This document shows positions 1 to 11,204 of a stretch of 64,000 bases of DNA, in pieces. A program made the translations under genes and the position numbers. A model generated the notes under the pieces. It had not been told where the DNA came from. It saw only the letters and a list, made by a program, of their open reading frames with translations, and made no database searches. This DNA comes from Drosophila miranda. Lineage: Eukaryota; Arthropoda; Insecta; Diptera; Drosophilidae. The DNA is taken from NCBI RefSeq assembly GCF_003369915.1, contig NW_022881614.1:11057001-11121000 (forward strand), given 5' to 3'. Positions within the stretch are counted from its first letter, which is position 1. Each line of letters begins with the position of its first letter.

Positions 1-916
1 TGTATGCTGATGATGTCAAAATCTGTCTTTCTTACTCTGATTGGTATTTTCACACACGCCTTCAACTTGATCTAAGTGAACTACTATTGTGGTGTTCAAC
101 TAATCTTCTTTTTCTGAACCTTTCCAAATGCAAACTTATGACATTTTACCGTCGCGCTCCTCATTTTGTCTCATATGTTCTAGGAAATCATGTCCTTGAG
201 CGAATTTCGAGTTCAAATGACCTCGGAGTCCTTTTTGATCATAAGATGTGTTTCAACACCCATATAGCTGCAACTGTAAATAAAGCTAAGGGTGTTTTAG
301 CGTTCATCAAGCGTTGGTCCAAGGAGTTTGACGACCCGTACGTTACGAAACAACTGTACATCTCGTTAGTACGTCCTATATTGGAGTATTGTTCTTGTGT
401 GTGGAGCCCGCAGAATAAGGAGCAGCAGGCTGTTATTGAATCCGTACAAAAGCAATTTTTAATTTTTGCCCTTCGGAACTTTAACTGGGACTCGGGTAGA
501 ATCTTGCCACCCTACCGGTCTAGGCTAAATCTTATTGACCTGCCGTCGTTGCACCATCGCAGAATATGCAATGGCGTAATGTTCGTGCACAAGCTCCTTC
601 TTGGGACTGTTGACTCCCAAACTCTCTTGGGTCAGATTGACTTGGCCGTTCCATCCAGACCTACCCGTACTTTTAGGCCTATCCGTCTACCCATATGTAG
701 GTCTAATTATGCTGATCATGAACCTTTTAGGGTTTTATGCCATAATTATAACTCCCTCTGTCAAACCCTATCCCCTGAACTGTCTCTTAAACTAATTGCA
801 TGCAATATTTATAATCATTTAAATTTAGCTAACTTTTAACTTATCCTTTTCCGCCTTTAGTAACGAAGTACCATTATTAACAGATAATTTGTTAATTTAA
901 TAAATAAATAAATAAA
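1..916 (+). mobile_element. 3' end of a non-LTR retrotransposon (RT C-terminus plus TAAA tail)
   Basis: An open frame from base 3 to the stop at 837-839 starts with the reverse-transcriptase catalytic box YADD. It continues through the thumb/C-terminal region typical of Jockey/CR1-type elements, including the segment SLVRPILEYCSCVW. A short 3' UTR follows and ends in a (TAAA)n-like tail at about 897-916. The 5' part lies outside the window. The frame is undamaged as far as it can be seen, so the copy may be fairly young. The clade cannot be fixed from this fragment; the tandem tail resembles I- or CR1-like elements rather than poly(A)-tailed ones. The tail abuts coding sequence of the protease gene on the opposite strand at base 917. 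Confidence 0.85.
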
Positions 917-2328
917 CGGTCTGGCCGAGTGTGGCCGGAGTCTTCGCCAGGCGCACGCAATGGCGTTCGGGCACATCGTCAGGCGCCGTCAGCAGGGCCA
1001 GGTCGTAGGGACGAGTAGAGTCCGGATTGCACCAGATCACATCCGACTGGAACTCGCGATCGGCTGTGCGACAGTGGACCTTGGCATTGGGCTAAGTGAG
1101 ATGCATTTCAGATCTATAAGCGGACTATGAACCAAGAGTTTACCTGTCCCACAACGTGCGCACAGGTCAAGATGAAGTGCTTGTTGTGGACCTTAATAAA
1201 GGTGCCTGTACCTTGTTGACCCGACGAATCAATTACTACAACAGTGCGCTCCCCTTCAATGTAAATATATGCAATTATCACATCCGAAGCTAAACGCCAG
1301 CTAAATGTAATTTCTTACAGGCAAAACTCGAAGGCTCCCGTGCCAAGTTGAATGTTGTCGTGGGAATGCCCAGCTGCTCCATAAAATTCCCCAAGAGGTA
1401 CCCAAAATTGGCGGCCAGAGTTAGGTTGACGTTTTCCTGCTGCCGCTGGAAAGAAGTACATATCACAATGCCAATCAGACGCCTAGAATGAATGGAAAAT
1501 CTGTCAAATATTTCCAAAATATTCTGCACCGACTCAATCATATCATACAACTTGTTGTTAAACACGGCCGATCCCTCGCAGCCCAGCGGCAGGGCATTCG
1601 AGATGGCAAACAAGCAACCGCTGCGCCCCATCACATTCGATACCTTGCCAATGCTGATGGTCTTGTAGAAGTTCTCAAGGCCAAAGGGCGAGCACATGAC
1701 CAAAACATCGTCCAGAGTGTGAATGGGCTGCAAATGGCGCAAATAGTTCCCAATGAGCACAAGGAAGCGCTCAAAATATTCTCTTTCCGACGACGGCCGC
1801 ATGCTCAGGACCACGAAGCTTGAACGGAGCACCCAGTTATGATCCCCCAAATCCGCAGATAGAAGGATCTTATGTAGATTTCGAGACACTTCTGAGGCGC
1901 AGAAGACATACAGAGGATGTAGCATGTAGCGAGTGAGGATGTTGCGCCTCGAGCTGGCGGCAACATTTCGCTGTGGCCGTTGAATTTGGCGGTCAAAGGT
2001 CACCAGGAAATTGAGCGAACGTATAAATTTTCCTGCCCGGCTCTCTTCATCCTGGGCATTGATAAGCTGGCACTGCTGGAGACCATTGATGATTCCATTG
2101 TACGCCTGGTCTTTGTCTCCATCGGTCCCCACAAGGCAGTGGGGCTGTAGAACACTCGCCGAGCTGATAATAATCTCATTGTTGATTATGATGGCAGACT
2201 GCTTTGTGGCTGGTGGATTAGTTATCTCGAGCAGGGCGTGGCGTATTTTCAGCAACATTATCTGGCGGTTTAGACGCTCTTTAGCCGATCCCCGTAATAT
2301 AGTTTTACAAGAGGTAGAATTCTTACCA
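917..2328 (-). pseudogene. TYSND1-like peroxisomal trypsin-type protease, C-terminus cut off by a retrotransposon
   Basis: The large exon (about 1319-2258) encodes the N-terminal half, with the trypsin-fold-like segment LPLGCEGSAVF. A 65-bp intron (about 1254-1318; acceptor not certain) leads to exon 1144-1253 with TCAHVV, the catalytic-histidine box. Intron 1092-1143 leads to exon 917-1091 with PYDLALL, the catalytic-aspartate box. A possible ATG|GTAAG start exon sits at 2326-2328; otherwise the start is the ATG at 2258. TYSND1 family members process proteins carrying peroxisomal leader peptides. The reading frame runs into the TAAA tail of the flanking retrotransposon and stops, so the segment with the catalytic serine is absent from the window. 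HPS1 was considered and dropped once the protease motifs were read. The family call is fairly firm; loss of function is inferred. Confidence 0.72.
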
Positions 2329-2631
2329 TTTCCTTTCAGTAATTTACTGAAGCAACATGTTTCACGAATTGGTATTAGCCTTCGTTACCGATATAAGCGA
2401 GGAGGAACTTTTGCATGCAGAGAATCATGTCACTCGACATGTTCAATCGAAAACAGAACCCAATGAAATCAACCAAAACAAAGGCGCTTTGTTTTGCAGT
2501 TGAGACTTGCCATTCACAGCCACACGTTGCAACAGATGTTTGTCGACAGCTGTTCGCTGCCAAACAGCTTAATCTAACCTCAATCCACTTTTATTGCAAG
2601 CAAAAATTTGAATATTTTGCACTTTTGCATA

Positions 2632-4239
2632 ATGTTGCAATTAAGATGGAGGCTTGCTAAGGCCACTCCAAGGCGGCTGCCGCAACCCTCGGCGGTACTT
2701 CGCGCACAAGAACCTCCTGGAGCTGACAGATCGAGGGTTCTTTCAAGGCATTTTCCCCGATACGGCTGCGTAAGTTGTATTAGCCCTTGGAGTCGCGCTT
2801 ATAAATCGCCTTTTAATGTATGTATAAAAATTGTTTTCCGTCAGGCCCAAGATGAAGCAGCTATTCACCAGCGGCCAGCAGAGCATATATGCCGGTTTCG
2901 ATACTGCTGCGGATAGCCTACACGTGGGAAATCTCTTGGTTATCATGGGCCTGCTCCACTGCCAACGAGCCGGCCACAGGCCCATTGCTCTAGTGGGTGG
3001 AGCCACTGGGCTAATCGGTGGTCCAAGTGGTCGCAAAACGGAACGCAATAAATTGGGAGAGTCTATAATCGAGAGCAACCTGAATGCCATCGAGCAGCAG
3101 CTGAGAACCATGAAAAGTGCCTCTGGGACAACCGTAAAAACAGCACTCCTCTGCAGCCATTAACGTAAGAGAAGAGACAAAAGTTAAAGCGATCATGACG
3201 GCCTTTTTATTCCCAACAGGATTGTCAACAATGCTGAATGGTACGCCAATCTCCACCTGATAGACTTCATTGCCAACATGGGCCAACACTTTCGCATGGG
3301 CTCAATGCTGTCTCGGTCGTCGGTCCAATCGCGCCTAGAGTCGGAGGATGGCATGAGCTTCACGGAGTTCACCTACCAGATATTCCAGGCCTACGACTGG
3401 CTCCATTTGCTGCGCAAGCACAACTGTTGTTTCCAAATGGGCGGCTCCGACCAGACGGGCAATCTGATGACCGGCCACGAGCTGATCAGCCGTGTGGAGC
3501 GCAAACGAGAGGTGTTTAGGATGACACTGCCCATAGTAACCAACGAGGGGGGGACAAATTTGGAAAGTCGGCGGGCAATGCTGTGTGGCTGGACGAGAAC
3601 AAGACATCGCCCTTTGCCCTTTATCAGTTCTTTCTGCGAATGCCAGACTCCGAAGCAGAGAAGCTGCTGAAACTGTTCACCTTCATTCCCAGACGCTGCT
3701 GGCGGAGGATGTGACATTGCTTGTGCATGGCGGTTCGTTCCCCTTAGACGATTGGAATTTCGATTCTTCCAATCGATTTTTTATGACTGATTCGTTTCAA
3801 TTTTTCAGAAAATGGACTAAAGCAGGCTGAGCGCGTTACCAATGCACTGTACAAAGGGAACGTGGATGGCCGAACTGAATTATGCCGAGATAAAGCAGAC
3901 GTTCCAGGGAGCCGCTGTAGTGGATCTACTGACAGAGCCGGGAATGTCCATACTGCAGCTGGCCATGAAGGCGAAGTGTTTCCCTGCAGAGAGTGAGTAT
4001 TCGCCAACAAACAGAAGAAAAAGACAGACTGCTTATTAAGTGAACCCCATTTCATAGCCGATGCAGTTCGTATTATAAATGCTGGAGGCTTCTATGTCAA
4101 CCAGAAGCGAGTACAGAACATTGCCGAAGTGATAACTGCGGGCATACACATACTCCGAAATGGCGTTTCCCTGCTGCGGGTTGGAAAGCGGAACTTCTAC
4201 ATAGTTCATTCGATTTGTCCGCTGTTTTGTGTTAAATAA
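2632..4239 (+). pseudogene. TyrRS-m: Mitochondrial tyrosyl-tRNA synthetase with multiple frame lesions
   Basis: Class I aminoacyl-tRNA synthetase for mitochondrial translation. The HIGH-like box (SLHVGN), the KMSKS-equivalent (KFGKSAG, about 3557-3577) and a C-terminal S4-like RNA-binding segment (about 4065-4236, stop 4237-4239) are all recognisable. Introns look normal (about 2770-2845, 3164-3221, 3741-3809, 3990-4057). The frame breaks at least five times: near 2687 (one C too many), near 3106 (bases missing in an exon), in the G run 3547-3553, near 3683 (a missing segment of roughly 20 codons, frame changed) and near 3869 (4-5 bases missing). Two lesions are in homopolymers and could be sequence errors; the exon deletions are harder to explain that way. 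It lies head-to-head with the protease gene and tail-to-tail with the RRM gene. This copy probably cannot make an active enzyme. Confidence 0.78.
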
Positions 4240-4269
4240 TCTATATTTTTTATCTATATTTGGGTAGTC

Positions 4270-4915
4270 TTATACAAGGAGAGTGTGTACATTTGTTAGG
4301 TGGGTCTGTCTGGGAGCGGGCTTGCGCCAGCGCTTGCGCGCCAGAAACTCCTTGGCCTTCTCCTTCTTCAGGTCCTTGTCGTAGAACTTGCCGCTCTTCG
4401 TGAACGTCTTCTGCTCGTTACGCATCTCGGCCAGCTTGCGGTTCTTCTGTTTGATTATATTCTTCTTGTTGGCCGACTTCTTCTTGCCAGCCTCGGATAT
4501 CTGGACCTTGATGCGACGAGGGTCGTGTATAAGCTCCAGGGAGCTCTGTATTGTGCAGCTCAAAGCCGCGCTGGAAGCTGGCCAAGTCCATCATCTCTAC
4601 AAAGGCAAAGCCACCGCGACGTTTCTTCGGGATTCTAATGGACTTCACCAAACCAATTGCTTCAAAGTGTCTCTCTAAATCGTCTTTTGTAGTCTCAAAG
4701 TTGAGATTTGTGACGTACAAAACATGTCTGTTTGTTTTCGATGCTCCCCTGAGCAAAGACTCCAACTGATCCTTGGTTAGCCGACCATCCGAGGGAGTTT
4801 CTGGTTCCGACTCGGACTCGGAGGCCGCACTGCCAGAGGGTGCTGCGCCCTCGACATCGGAGAGCTCTTCTTGTTCATCAGCCTCACTGTCCTCAATGTG
4901 AATGGCAATTAATGG
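4270..4915 (-). pseudogene. RRM-domain, probably nucleolar, RNA-binding protein; frameshifted and lacking an obvious ATG
   Basis: Reading on the minus strand: an acidic/serine-rich N-terminus, then an RRM with an RNP2-like LYVTNLNF and an RNP1-like GGFAFVEM, then a lysine-rich tail (KKSANKKNIIKQKNRK) and a basic C-terminus. This layout suits a small nucleolar or ribosome-biogenesis factor, but I do not recognise the exact gene. The frame shifts near 4563 after FELHN, where four extra bases (ACAG) appear before the sequence resumes as SSLEL. No in-frame ATG precedes the acidic N-terminus; the triplet ATT before GCCATTCAC (about 4910) looks like a mutated start, or a first exon was missed. It is convergent with TyrRS-m, with only about 30 bp between stops. 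Confidence 0.6.
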
Positions 4916-5401
4916 TCAAGTGCTTGGAATTTTCTCTTAATATAAAAATATTGATTTTGCAGCACTGGACTTATTGGCGGCACAATTCAATACAATTCAA
5001 CTGTTTGATCTAATCTTATATTTTGGAGGTCAACTGGCTGCAGCGGCAAAGCTAAGTTTTGTATAAAAAGAACCGGTTCAATTTCGCGGGAGCCAAAACG
5101 GACAGATAGCGGAGTTATCTACTAATTATGCAAATATATTTTTGATAACAAATAAATAGCAATTTATTTGCGTTATGCTGTGTACCGTACCGGTTTGCAC
5201 TTATCAAAGTTTTTCAAGTTGCTCGTGTACCCAAATCAATCTAGCGTATGATGAGATTCCAGGTAAAACGAGAATATTCCGCAGTTACCATAGATTAGTT
5301 CCTGGGACTTGAACAATAATTAATGCCTGTCACACGCCTTGTGCAAAATGACTGCATCAATGTTTTGTTAAATTAAGACAAAAGTCTATTTAAATCCAGT
5401 T
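4916..5401. other. Intergenic spacer, AT-rich
   Basis: No convincing exon or repeat is visible. It should hold the promoter of the RRM gene (minus strand) and upstream sequence of the cuticle gene. A TATAAAA-like run occurs near 5060. Confidence 0.4.
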
Positions 5402-5521
5402 ATGAAGAAATTTATACGCTTCGTTAGGCTGCCCTGCCGGCTGCTGCGCCGCCGCAGTCGTCAGGTCAGTCGCGAAATGTCAAGAAATCAGTATATAAAC
5501 GACTATTTTGGATGGCATTAG
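5402..5521 (+). CDS. Possible 39-codon small ORF, arginine-rich
   Basis: ATG at 5402-5404, stop TAG at 5519-5521. The product begins MKKFIRFVRLPCRLLRRRSR and is strongly basic, ending with an aromatic tail (YINDYFGWH). A possible splice donor (CAG|GTCAGT) occurs after codon 21, so this may instead be the first coding exon of an unrecognised gene. It overlaps the Cpr60D TATA box. Nothing in it identifies a family; conservation of the frame in other species would decide whether it is coding. Confidence 0.3.
   Translation: MKKFIRFVRLPCRLLRRRSRQVSREMSRNQYINDYFGWH
5491..5498 (+). promoter_or_regulatory. TATA box of Cpr60D
   Basis: A TATATAAA-type element lies about 75 bp upstream of the cuticle-protein ATG. 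A start-site-like TCAG sits about 45 bp further downstream. TATA promoters are usual for cuticle-protein genes. Confidence 0.6.
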
Positions 5522-5566
5522 TTAGATTTGTTTCGCACTCTGTCAGCATACATATCCTTATCCAAC

Positions 5567-5900
5567 ATGAAGTTCGTGGTAAGTGAGTATCTCGAAAGAT
5601 TTGAATATCCTTTATTACAGTGTTCTTTTCCAGATTGTTCTCGCCTGCCTTCTGGCCCTCGCATATGCCAACGAAGAGGCTGATGTCCTGAAGAGCGATT
5701 CCGAAGTAAACGTTGAGGACTTCAAGTATGCGTATGAACTCTCCAACCATATTAAGGCTATCCAGTCAGGTGTACTGAAGGAACATGACAACTGGGTTGT
5801 CTCTGGCGAATACGAATATGTGGCTCCCAATGGCCAGCTGGTCAAGGTTGTCTACACTGCTGACGAAACCGGCTATCACCCAAAGGTCGTCGAGGCCTAA
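5567..5900 (+). CDS. Cpr60D: RR-1 type cuticle protein (Cpr60D-like)
   Basis: Exon 1 (5567-5578) encodes MKFV, followed by a 55-bp intron (5579-5633) and exon 2 (5634-5900). The classic cuticle-gene layout puts the intron inside the signal peptide (MKFVIVLACLLALAYA). The mature 80-odd residues carry a Rebers-Riddiford chitin-binding motif (GEYEYVAPNGQLVKVVYTAD, then GYHP). The product is secreted and binds chitin in the cuticle. The frame is intact with good splice sites, and an AATAAA-like signal follows at about 5924. The gene name rests on family type plus the distal-2R gene set around it. Confidence 0.85.
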
Positions 5901-6114
5901 GCTCCTAAACAATTCATTCCTAAAATAAAGTCAAACGTATAGCAGAAAGTAGTTCGTTGCAATTACCTTTTGAAATGTTCAATGCGAATGGCAATCTTCT
6001 TCTTCAGTTTTCAGTGATACCAAATTTCTTGCAAATTCTCTCTCGAACAGAAATCAAATGCGTTTTCGCGTTATTGTGCTAAAACTATTCCAAACAGTTT
6101 GAAAAAATTAAGTC

Positions 6115-9100
6115 ATGGCTTCAGAGTCCACTGCCATGGACATTTTGGACAGCTCAGAAACATCTGTGAATGTGGCTCCGACCGCTTTGGTGGAAAAGGA
6201 AAAAAAGGTGCAGCCGGCAACCGACGAGAGTTTGCCTGCAATGCCGGAGAAAAAAGCAAAAATGGAAATAGATGCTGAAATGAAGGACTTGACTATTGAC
6301 ATTCCCAATTCGAGAAAGTCTCAAGAAAAAGATCCAGAGGCACTTAAGGACACCAAGGATCCCGAAGCTGACAGTAGCATTGAGTTGCTGTGTAGCCCTA
6401 CTCCCGCAGAGGCTACGGATGTAGATGCATTGGCGTCAAAAACCGAATCGGACAACAGCGTGGAGCTCCTCGAAAGACCCCTCAAATCGCCTTCCTCAAA
6501 CGATGTTAACGATGAAGAGTTGTATCCACTTGAAGAGAAGGAAATACCAGGCCCCGCAAAGGAGTTGGAGCCAAAAGAAAGTGAACCCGACAGCAAGGAG
6601 AGCAGCAAAAGTGAAGCGTTGGCTGACAGCAGCATTGAACTAATAAGCAGTCCCACTTCGGATGATTCGCTTGCAAAGGAGAAGGAAGTGGTGGTGAAGG
6701 AGGAACACGGACAGCAAGCTGAAGCTCAGGTACTGCAAGAGATTCCACGGAAAGCTGACGACAGTCTCAAACTGCAGGATGATATAGCTATGGAAGAAGA
6801 TGTATCAGTGCCAAAATCGAAAGCAATACAAGAATCCAAGGAAACCCAAAAAACTTCCAAAACTACAACTAAGCTGGAGCCGCTTGTCGATTCCATCAAG
6901 GATACAATAGAAGATGAACCAAAAGATAAACGAAATAATAATGGAGATTCAATGGAAATCGATGAATCGCACAGTGAAGCCCCCAAAAAAGCCGGCAACG
7001 AAATTCTCACGGTAGATCTAGAAATAGGTAGCCCTCCAAAAGAAGCCGAGGAAAAGTCTAAAAGCGACATTGCCTGGGATGGGAGGATCTCCTACAACAA
7101 AGATTGCATCAACTGCAACTGCAAGCGGCTACAGAAGCAGTATGTGCTGGCGTGCGTGGCTATTCTGAACTTCTACAAGGTTCCGAGGAAGTTGAAAAGG
7201 TCGCAGTACGTTTGCCTGGACTGCTACGACACGGCCGTGGAAATGTACGAGGTGAGGCAGCTGCTAGTTCTGCTGGTGGATCATAGTTTTTATAGAATAT
7301 TTGTTTTTTTAGGAATATGCTGGACTGCTGTTGGCGAAGCAACCGCTGCTGCTGAGGGAATTTAAGCAGGAGCAGGCTGATTTTGTGACCCTGGACAGCA
7401 GCGACGAGGAGGAGGACGAAAAGACACCAGGTGAAGCCACCCAACGACTTCCAGAAGCCCAGATTTTAATATTAATTTATTGCAGAAAAACCCGAGTTTT
7501 CCAAAAATGTTTTGGATCTGATCGAGAACGAACTGGAAGATGCCATTAAGAAGACGCTGAATAAGGTGGACTTTTCAAATCACCTCAACTGGTCCAAAAC
7601 CATCCTTCAAGCCAAAATTGAGCGATTGGGGAAGGAGTTCGAGGAGGTGGATTTAGAGCTGGCCCAGCTCCAAGGCTTGGCTGACAAAATGCACTGCTCC
7701 GTGTACAACTCATGCCAGGTGGTTCACAAACAATTGCCACCTCTGGATCTCCATCAAAATATCTGCCCTAGTGATTATAAAGTAAGTTGATTCCGGAATA
7801 AGAAGAATTTCATAGATTGGACTTTTTTATTGAATATTTTAGCGCCTGCAGCAGCTGCCAGCTGCTGGTGATATCGAACGGCCCCCGATCAAAATTGGGG
7901 AGACCTACTACGCCGTCAAGAACAAGGCCATTGCTAGCTGGGTGTCTGTAAATGTGATGGAGATCTGCGACACCACCACCGGCGGTGGTGTCACCGTGAA
8001 GGCCTATAAGATCAAGTATCAGCACATGCCATATCCGATGATGAAGACGGTGACGGCCAAGCACTTGGCCTATTTTGAGCCGCCGACAGTGCGTCTGCCC
8101 ATTGGTAAGTGGATGCAGCTGATAATCCTCAGTTCTAGCAGATAAATTAACTGTCTTCTCTTTCGGCCAGGTACACGCGTGATCGCATTCTTTGATGGCA
8201 CATTGGTAAGTGGCAAAGAGAAGGGCGTGGTGCAGAGTGCTTTCTATCCGGGCATCATTGCCGAGCCCCTGAAGCAAAACAATCGCTTTCGCTACCTGAT
8301 ATTTTACGACGACGGCTACACCCAGTATCTGCATCACAGCGATGTACGTCTGGTGTGCCAGGTATCCGAAAAGGTGTGGGAGGATGTACATCCCGCCTCG
8401 CGCGATTTTATCCAGAAGTACGTGGAGAGATATGCGGTGGATAGGCCCATGGTGCAATGCACCAAAGGACAAAGCATGAACACCGAGTCGAACGGCACCT
8501 GGCTGTACGCCCGAGTCATTGAAGTCGACTGCAGCCTGGTGCTGATGCAATTCGAGGCTGACAAGAACCACACGGAATGGATCTATCGCGGCTCGCTCCG
8601 CCTGGCTCCCGTCTTCAAGGAGACCCAGAATTCTCTGAATGCCGACTGTGCCATCCACCAGATGAGGGTCCCAAGGGTGAGTTTGACTTTTGTTAGTAAT
8701 TGGTGTGTATCTCACAATATTCGGGAAATTCCAGCGCACGGAACCGTTCATACGTTACACCAAGGAGATGGAGTCCAGCAACATGCAGGTGGATCAACAG
8801 ATACGTGCCATAGCCCGCAAAAGCACTTCGAAATCAGGTTCGCCTGCATCAACTGCAGCACCTTCTACTGGATCATGCTCATCCTCCGCTGTCCGTCACC
8901 TGAACAACTCCACCATTTACGTGGACGATGACATCCGTCCCAAGGGTCAGGTGGTGCACTTCACGGCCAAGCGTAATGTGCCGCCGAAGAAATTCACGAG
9001 CCACAAATGCAATCCGGACTGTCTCTTCACGATCATGCACCGTTTGGACAGTTACAGTCCGCTGTCCAAGCCACTACTGTCAGGATGGGAGCGCATGGTT

Positions 9101-10508
9101 ATGAGGCAGAAGACCAAGCGGACTGTCGTCTATCGCGGTCCGTGTGGCCGGAATCTGCGCAACATGGCCGAAGTGCACACCTATCTACGGCTCACCAATA
9201 ATGTCCTGAATGTAGACAACTTTGATTTCACACCCGATCTGCGCTGCCTGGCCGAATACTACATCGAATCGACAATCGTCAAGGAAGCGGACATCTCCAA
9301 GGGGCAGGAGAAGATGGCGATTCCTCTAGTCAACTACTACGACAACACTCTGCCGCCGCCCTGCGAATATGCCAAACAGCGCATTCCAACCGAGGGCGTG
9401 AACCTGAATCTCGACGAGGAGTTCCTTGTGTGCTGCGATTGTGAGGATGATTGTTCGGTGAGTTCAAATCAAATTCAGTTTGAGTGAGAGGCAATCATAA
9501 TTGAGATGTTTACTTTGCAGGACAAAGAGTCGTGCGCCTGCTGGCAGCTGACCGTGACCGGCGTCAGGTACTGCAATCCCAAGAAGCCCATTGAGGAGAT
9601 CGGTTACCAGTACAAGCGTCTGCACGAGGGCGTACTGACGGGCATCTACGAGTGCAACTCACGCTGTAAATGTAAGAAGAATTGCTTGAACCGCGTGGTC
9701 CAGCATTCGCTGGAGATGAAGCTGCAGGTATTCAAAACCTCCAACCGTGGCTGGGGACTGCGCTGTGTCAACGACATTCCCAAAGGCGCCTTCGTGTGCA
9801 TCTATGCCGGTCACTTGCTGACGGAGGCGAAGGCCAATGAGGGCGGTCAGGATGCGGGGGACGAATACTTTGCCGATCTCGACTACATTGAGGTGGCCGA
9901 GCAGCTGAAGGAGGGCTATGAGTCGGACGTGGAGCGCGCGGATCTGGACCACGAAGATGACAACTACGGCCCCGATGCAGAGGACGACGATGACTTTCGA
10001 CCCAACAACTATTATCAGAAGAAGAAGGAAAAGCTGCGCTCCTCACGCAGCAACAGCAGCAGCACGCAGAACACCCAATTGGACTCGCAAGAGCGGACAG
10101 TAATTAGCTTCAATCCAAACACTGATCTGGATGAAACAGTGCGTGAAAACTCTGTGCGCCGCTTCTTTGGCAAAGACCAGACCCCCTTCATCATGGACGC
10201 GAAGACAACTGGCAATTTGGGACGCTACTTCAATGTGAGTTTTGTTGAGCCGAGTTACATGTAATTATCTTGAATTAATGCTTGTTCCCCTGCTCGTGCA
10301 GCATTCGTGCAGCCCCAATCTGTTTGTTCAGAATGTCTTTGTGGATACCCACGATCTGCGTTTCCCCTGGGTCGGCTTCTTCGCGTCCTCGCACATTCGC
10401 TCTGGCACAGAGCTGACCTGGAACTACAACTACGAGGTAGGCGTGGTCCCCAACAAGGTTCTCTATTGCCAGTGCGGTGCCCCGAACTGTCGAGTGCGAC
10501 TGCTCTAA
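6115..10508 (+). CDS. egg: Eggless / SETDB1 histone H3K9 methyltransferase
   Basis: Eight coding exons: 6115-7251, 7313-7430, 7486-7781, 7843-8104, 8171-8676, 8735-9457, 9521-10234 and 10302-10508, all joined in frame with consensus splice sites. The N-terminal ~300 residues are acidic, low-complexity and carry repeated DSSIEL-type motifs. Exons 4-6 encode tandem Tudor domains ([18 protein letters not shown]). An MBD-like domain follows ([16 protein letters not shown]), then a cysteine-rich pre-SET, and a bifurcated SET split by an acidic insert (about 9900-10090). The SET end has [15 protein letters not shown] and a post-[16 protein letters not shown]1 deposits H3K9 methylation needed for germline heterochromatin and transposon silencing. 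No lesion is seen; about 1250 residues matches the family. A cluster of AATAAA-like signals follows the stop. Confidence 0.96.
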
Positions 10509-10874
10509 TTTAGTTTCAAGCTCCAACATAATACAAAATAAACAATTTAAAAGATTTTTTTTTTATTATTCTCTCTCTTAAATACCGCTTCACTGCATCA
10601 CACCAACACTTTCCTACATTTGTTCCTCTGTATCGAATTCAAATTTCACTTTGGCGCAGGTCTAGCGAAATTAATAGTGTAGAATTGGAGAAATTGTTGT
10701 CGTCTCAGGCTCCAATGAATGCTGTTTTAAAGCTGTTTTCTATGGTCTGATTAGAAAGACCAAGTATAAGTATGCATCAACCGCATCAATAGGTAAAAAA
10801 CATGTCAATACGAGAAAAAATCATTTACCAATCAAGTTTCGAAGAAGCTTGAAAAACAGAATTTAGCTTTTCGT
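10509..10874. other. egg 3' UTR and spacer
   Basis: It contains the probable egg polyadenylation signal (AATAAA near 10538) and AT-rich spacer. No further gene is visible before the retrotransposon block. Confidence 0.6.
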
Positions 10875-10882
10875 CTTTCGCG
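10875..10882. repeat. Target-site duplication, left copy (outer I-like insertion)
   Basis: CTTTCGCG here recurs at 16803-16810 on the other side of the composite. Counting one mismatch and the following CTTTTTT, the match extends to about 15 bases. Confidence 0.7.
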
Positions 10883-10884
10883 AC

Positions 10885-11065
10885 TTTTTTTTTTTTTTTT
10901 AGGATTTAAGTTACCAAGCTACCCGTGAGTAGCGTGGGATTATTTGGCCGCCCGCCTTTTGAAGGTGGAAATTGCCAAGTCAAAGAATAGAAGATGTTGG
11001 AGTACTGTTTATAGCTTTACATCAATTTCGTCGATGAAGTCAATTAGTGTTTGGTACGCGCTGAT

Positions 11066-11066
<1 letters not shown>
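10885..11066 (-). mobile_element. Older 5'-truncated I-like element, 3' piece with poly(A) (poly-T on plus strand)
   Basis: A T16 run (10885-10900) is the A-tail of a minus-strand element. Bases 10901-11066 match 11097-11262 of the neighbouring element with about two differences. The remainder of the same truncated copy is found 5.4 kb away at 16528-16802. The two halves are separated by the nested full-length insertion. Confidence 0.8.
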
Positions 11067-11098
<32 letters not shown>

Positions 11099-11204
11099 GA
11101 TTCAAGTTACCAAGGTACCCGTGAGTAGCGTGGGATTATTTGGCCGCCCGCCTTTTGAAGGTGGAAATTGCCAAGTCAAAGAATAGAAGATGTTGGAGTA
11201 CTGT

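Noticed and set aside
1290-2258. First thought to be HPS1 or a TFIIH subunit
   Set aside because: Downstream exons show trypsin-type His (TCAHVV) and Asp (DLALL) boxes, fitting a TYSND1-like protease.
10509-10874. Search for tRNA or other structured RNA genes in spacers
   Set aside because: No cloverleaf with A and B boxes or other recognisable RNA was seen here or in other spacers by eye; a covariance-model search would be needed to exclude them.
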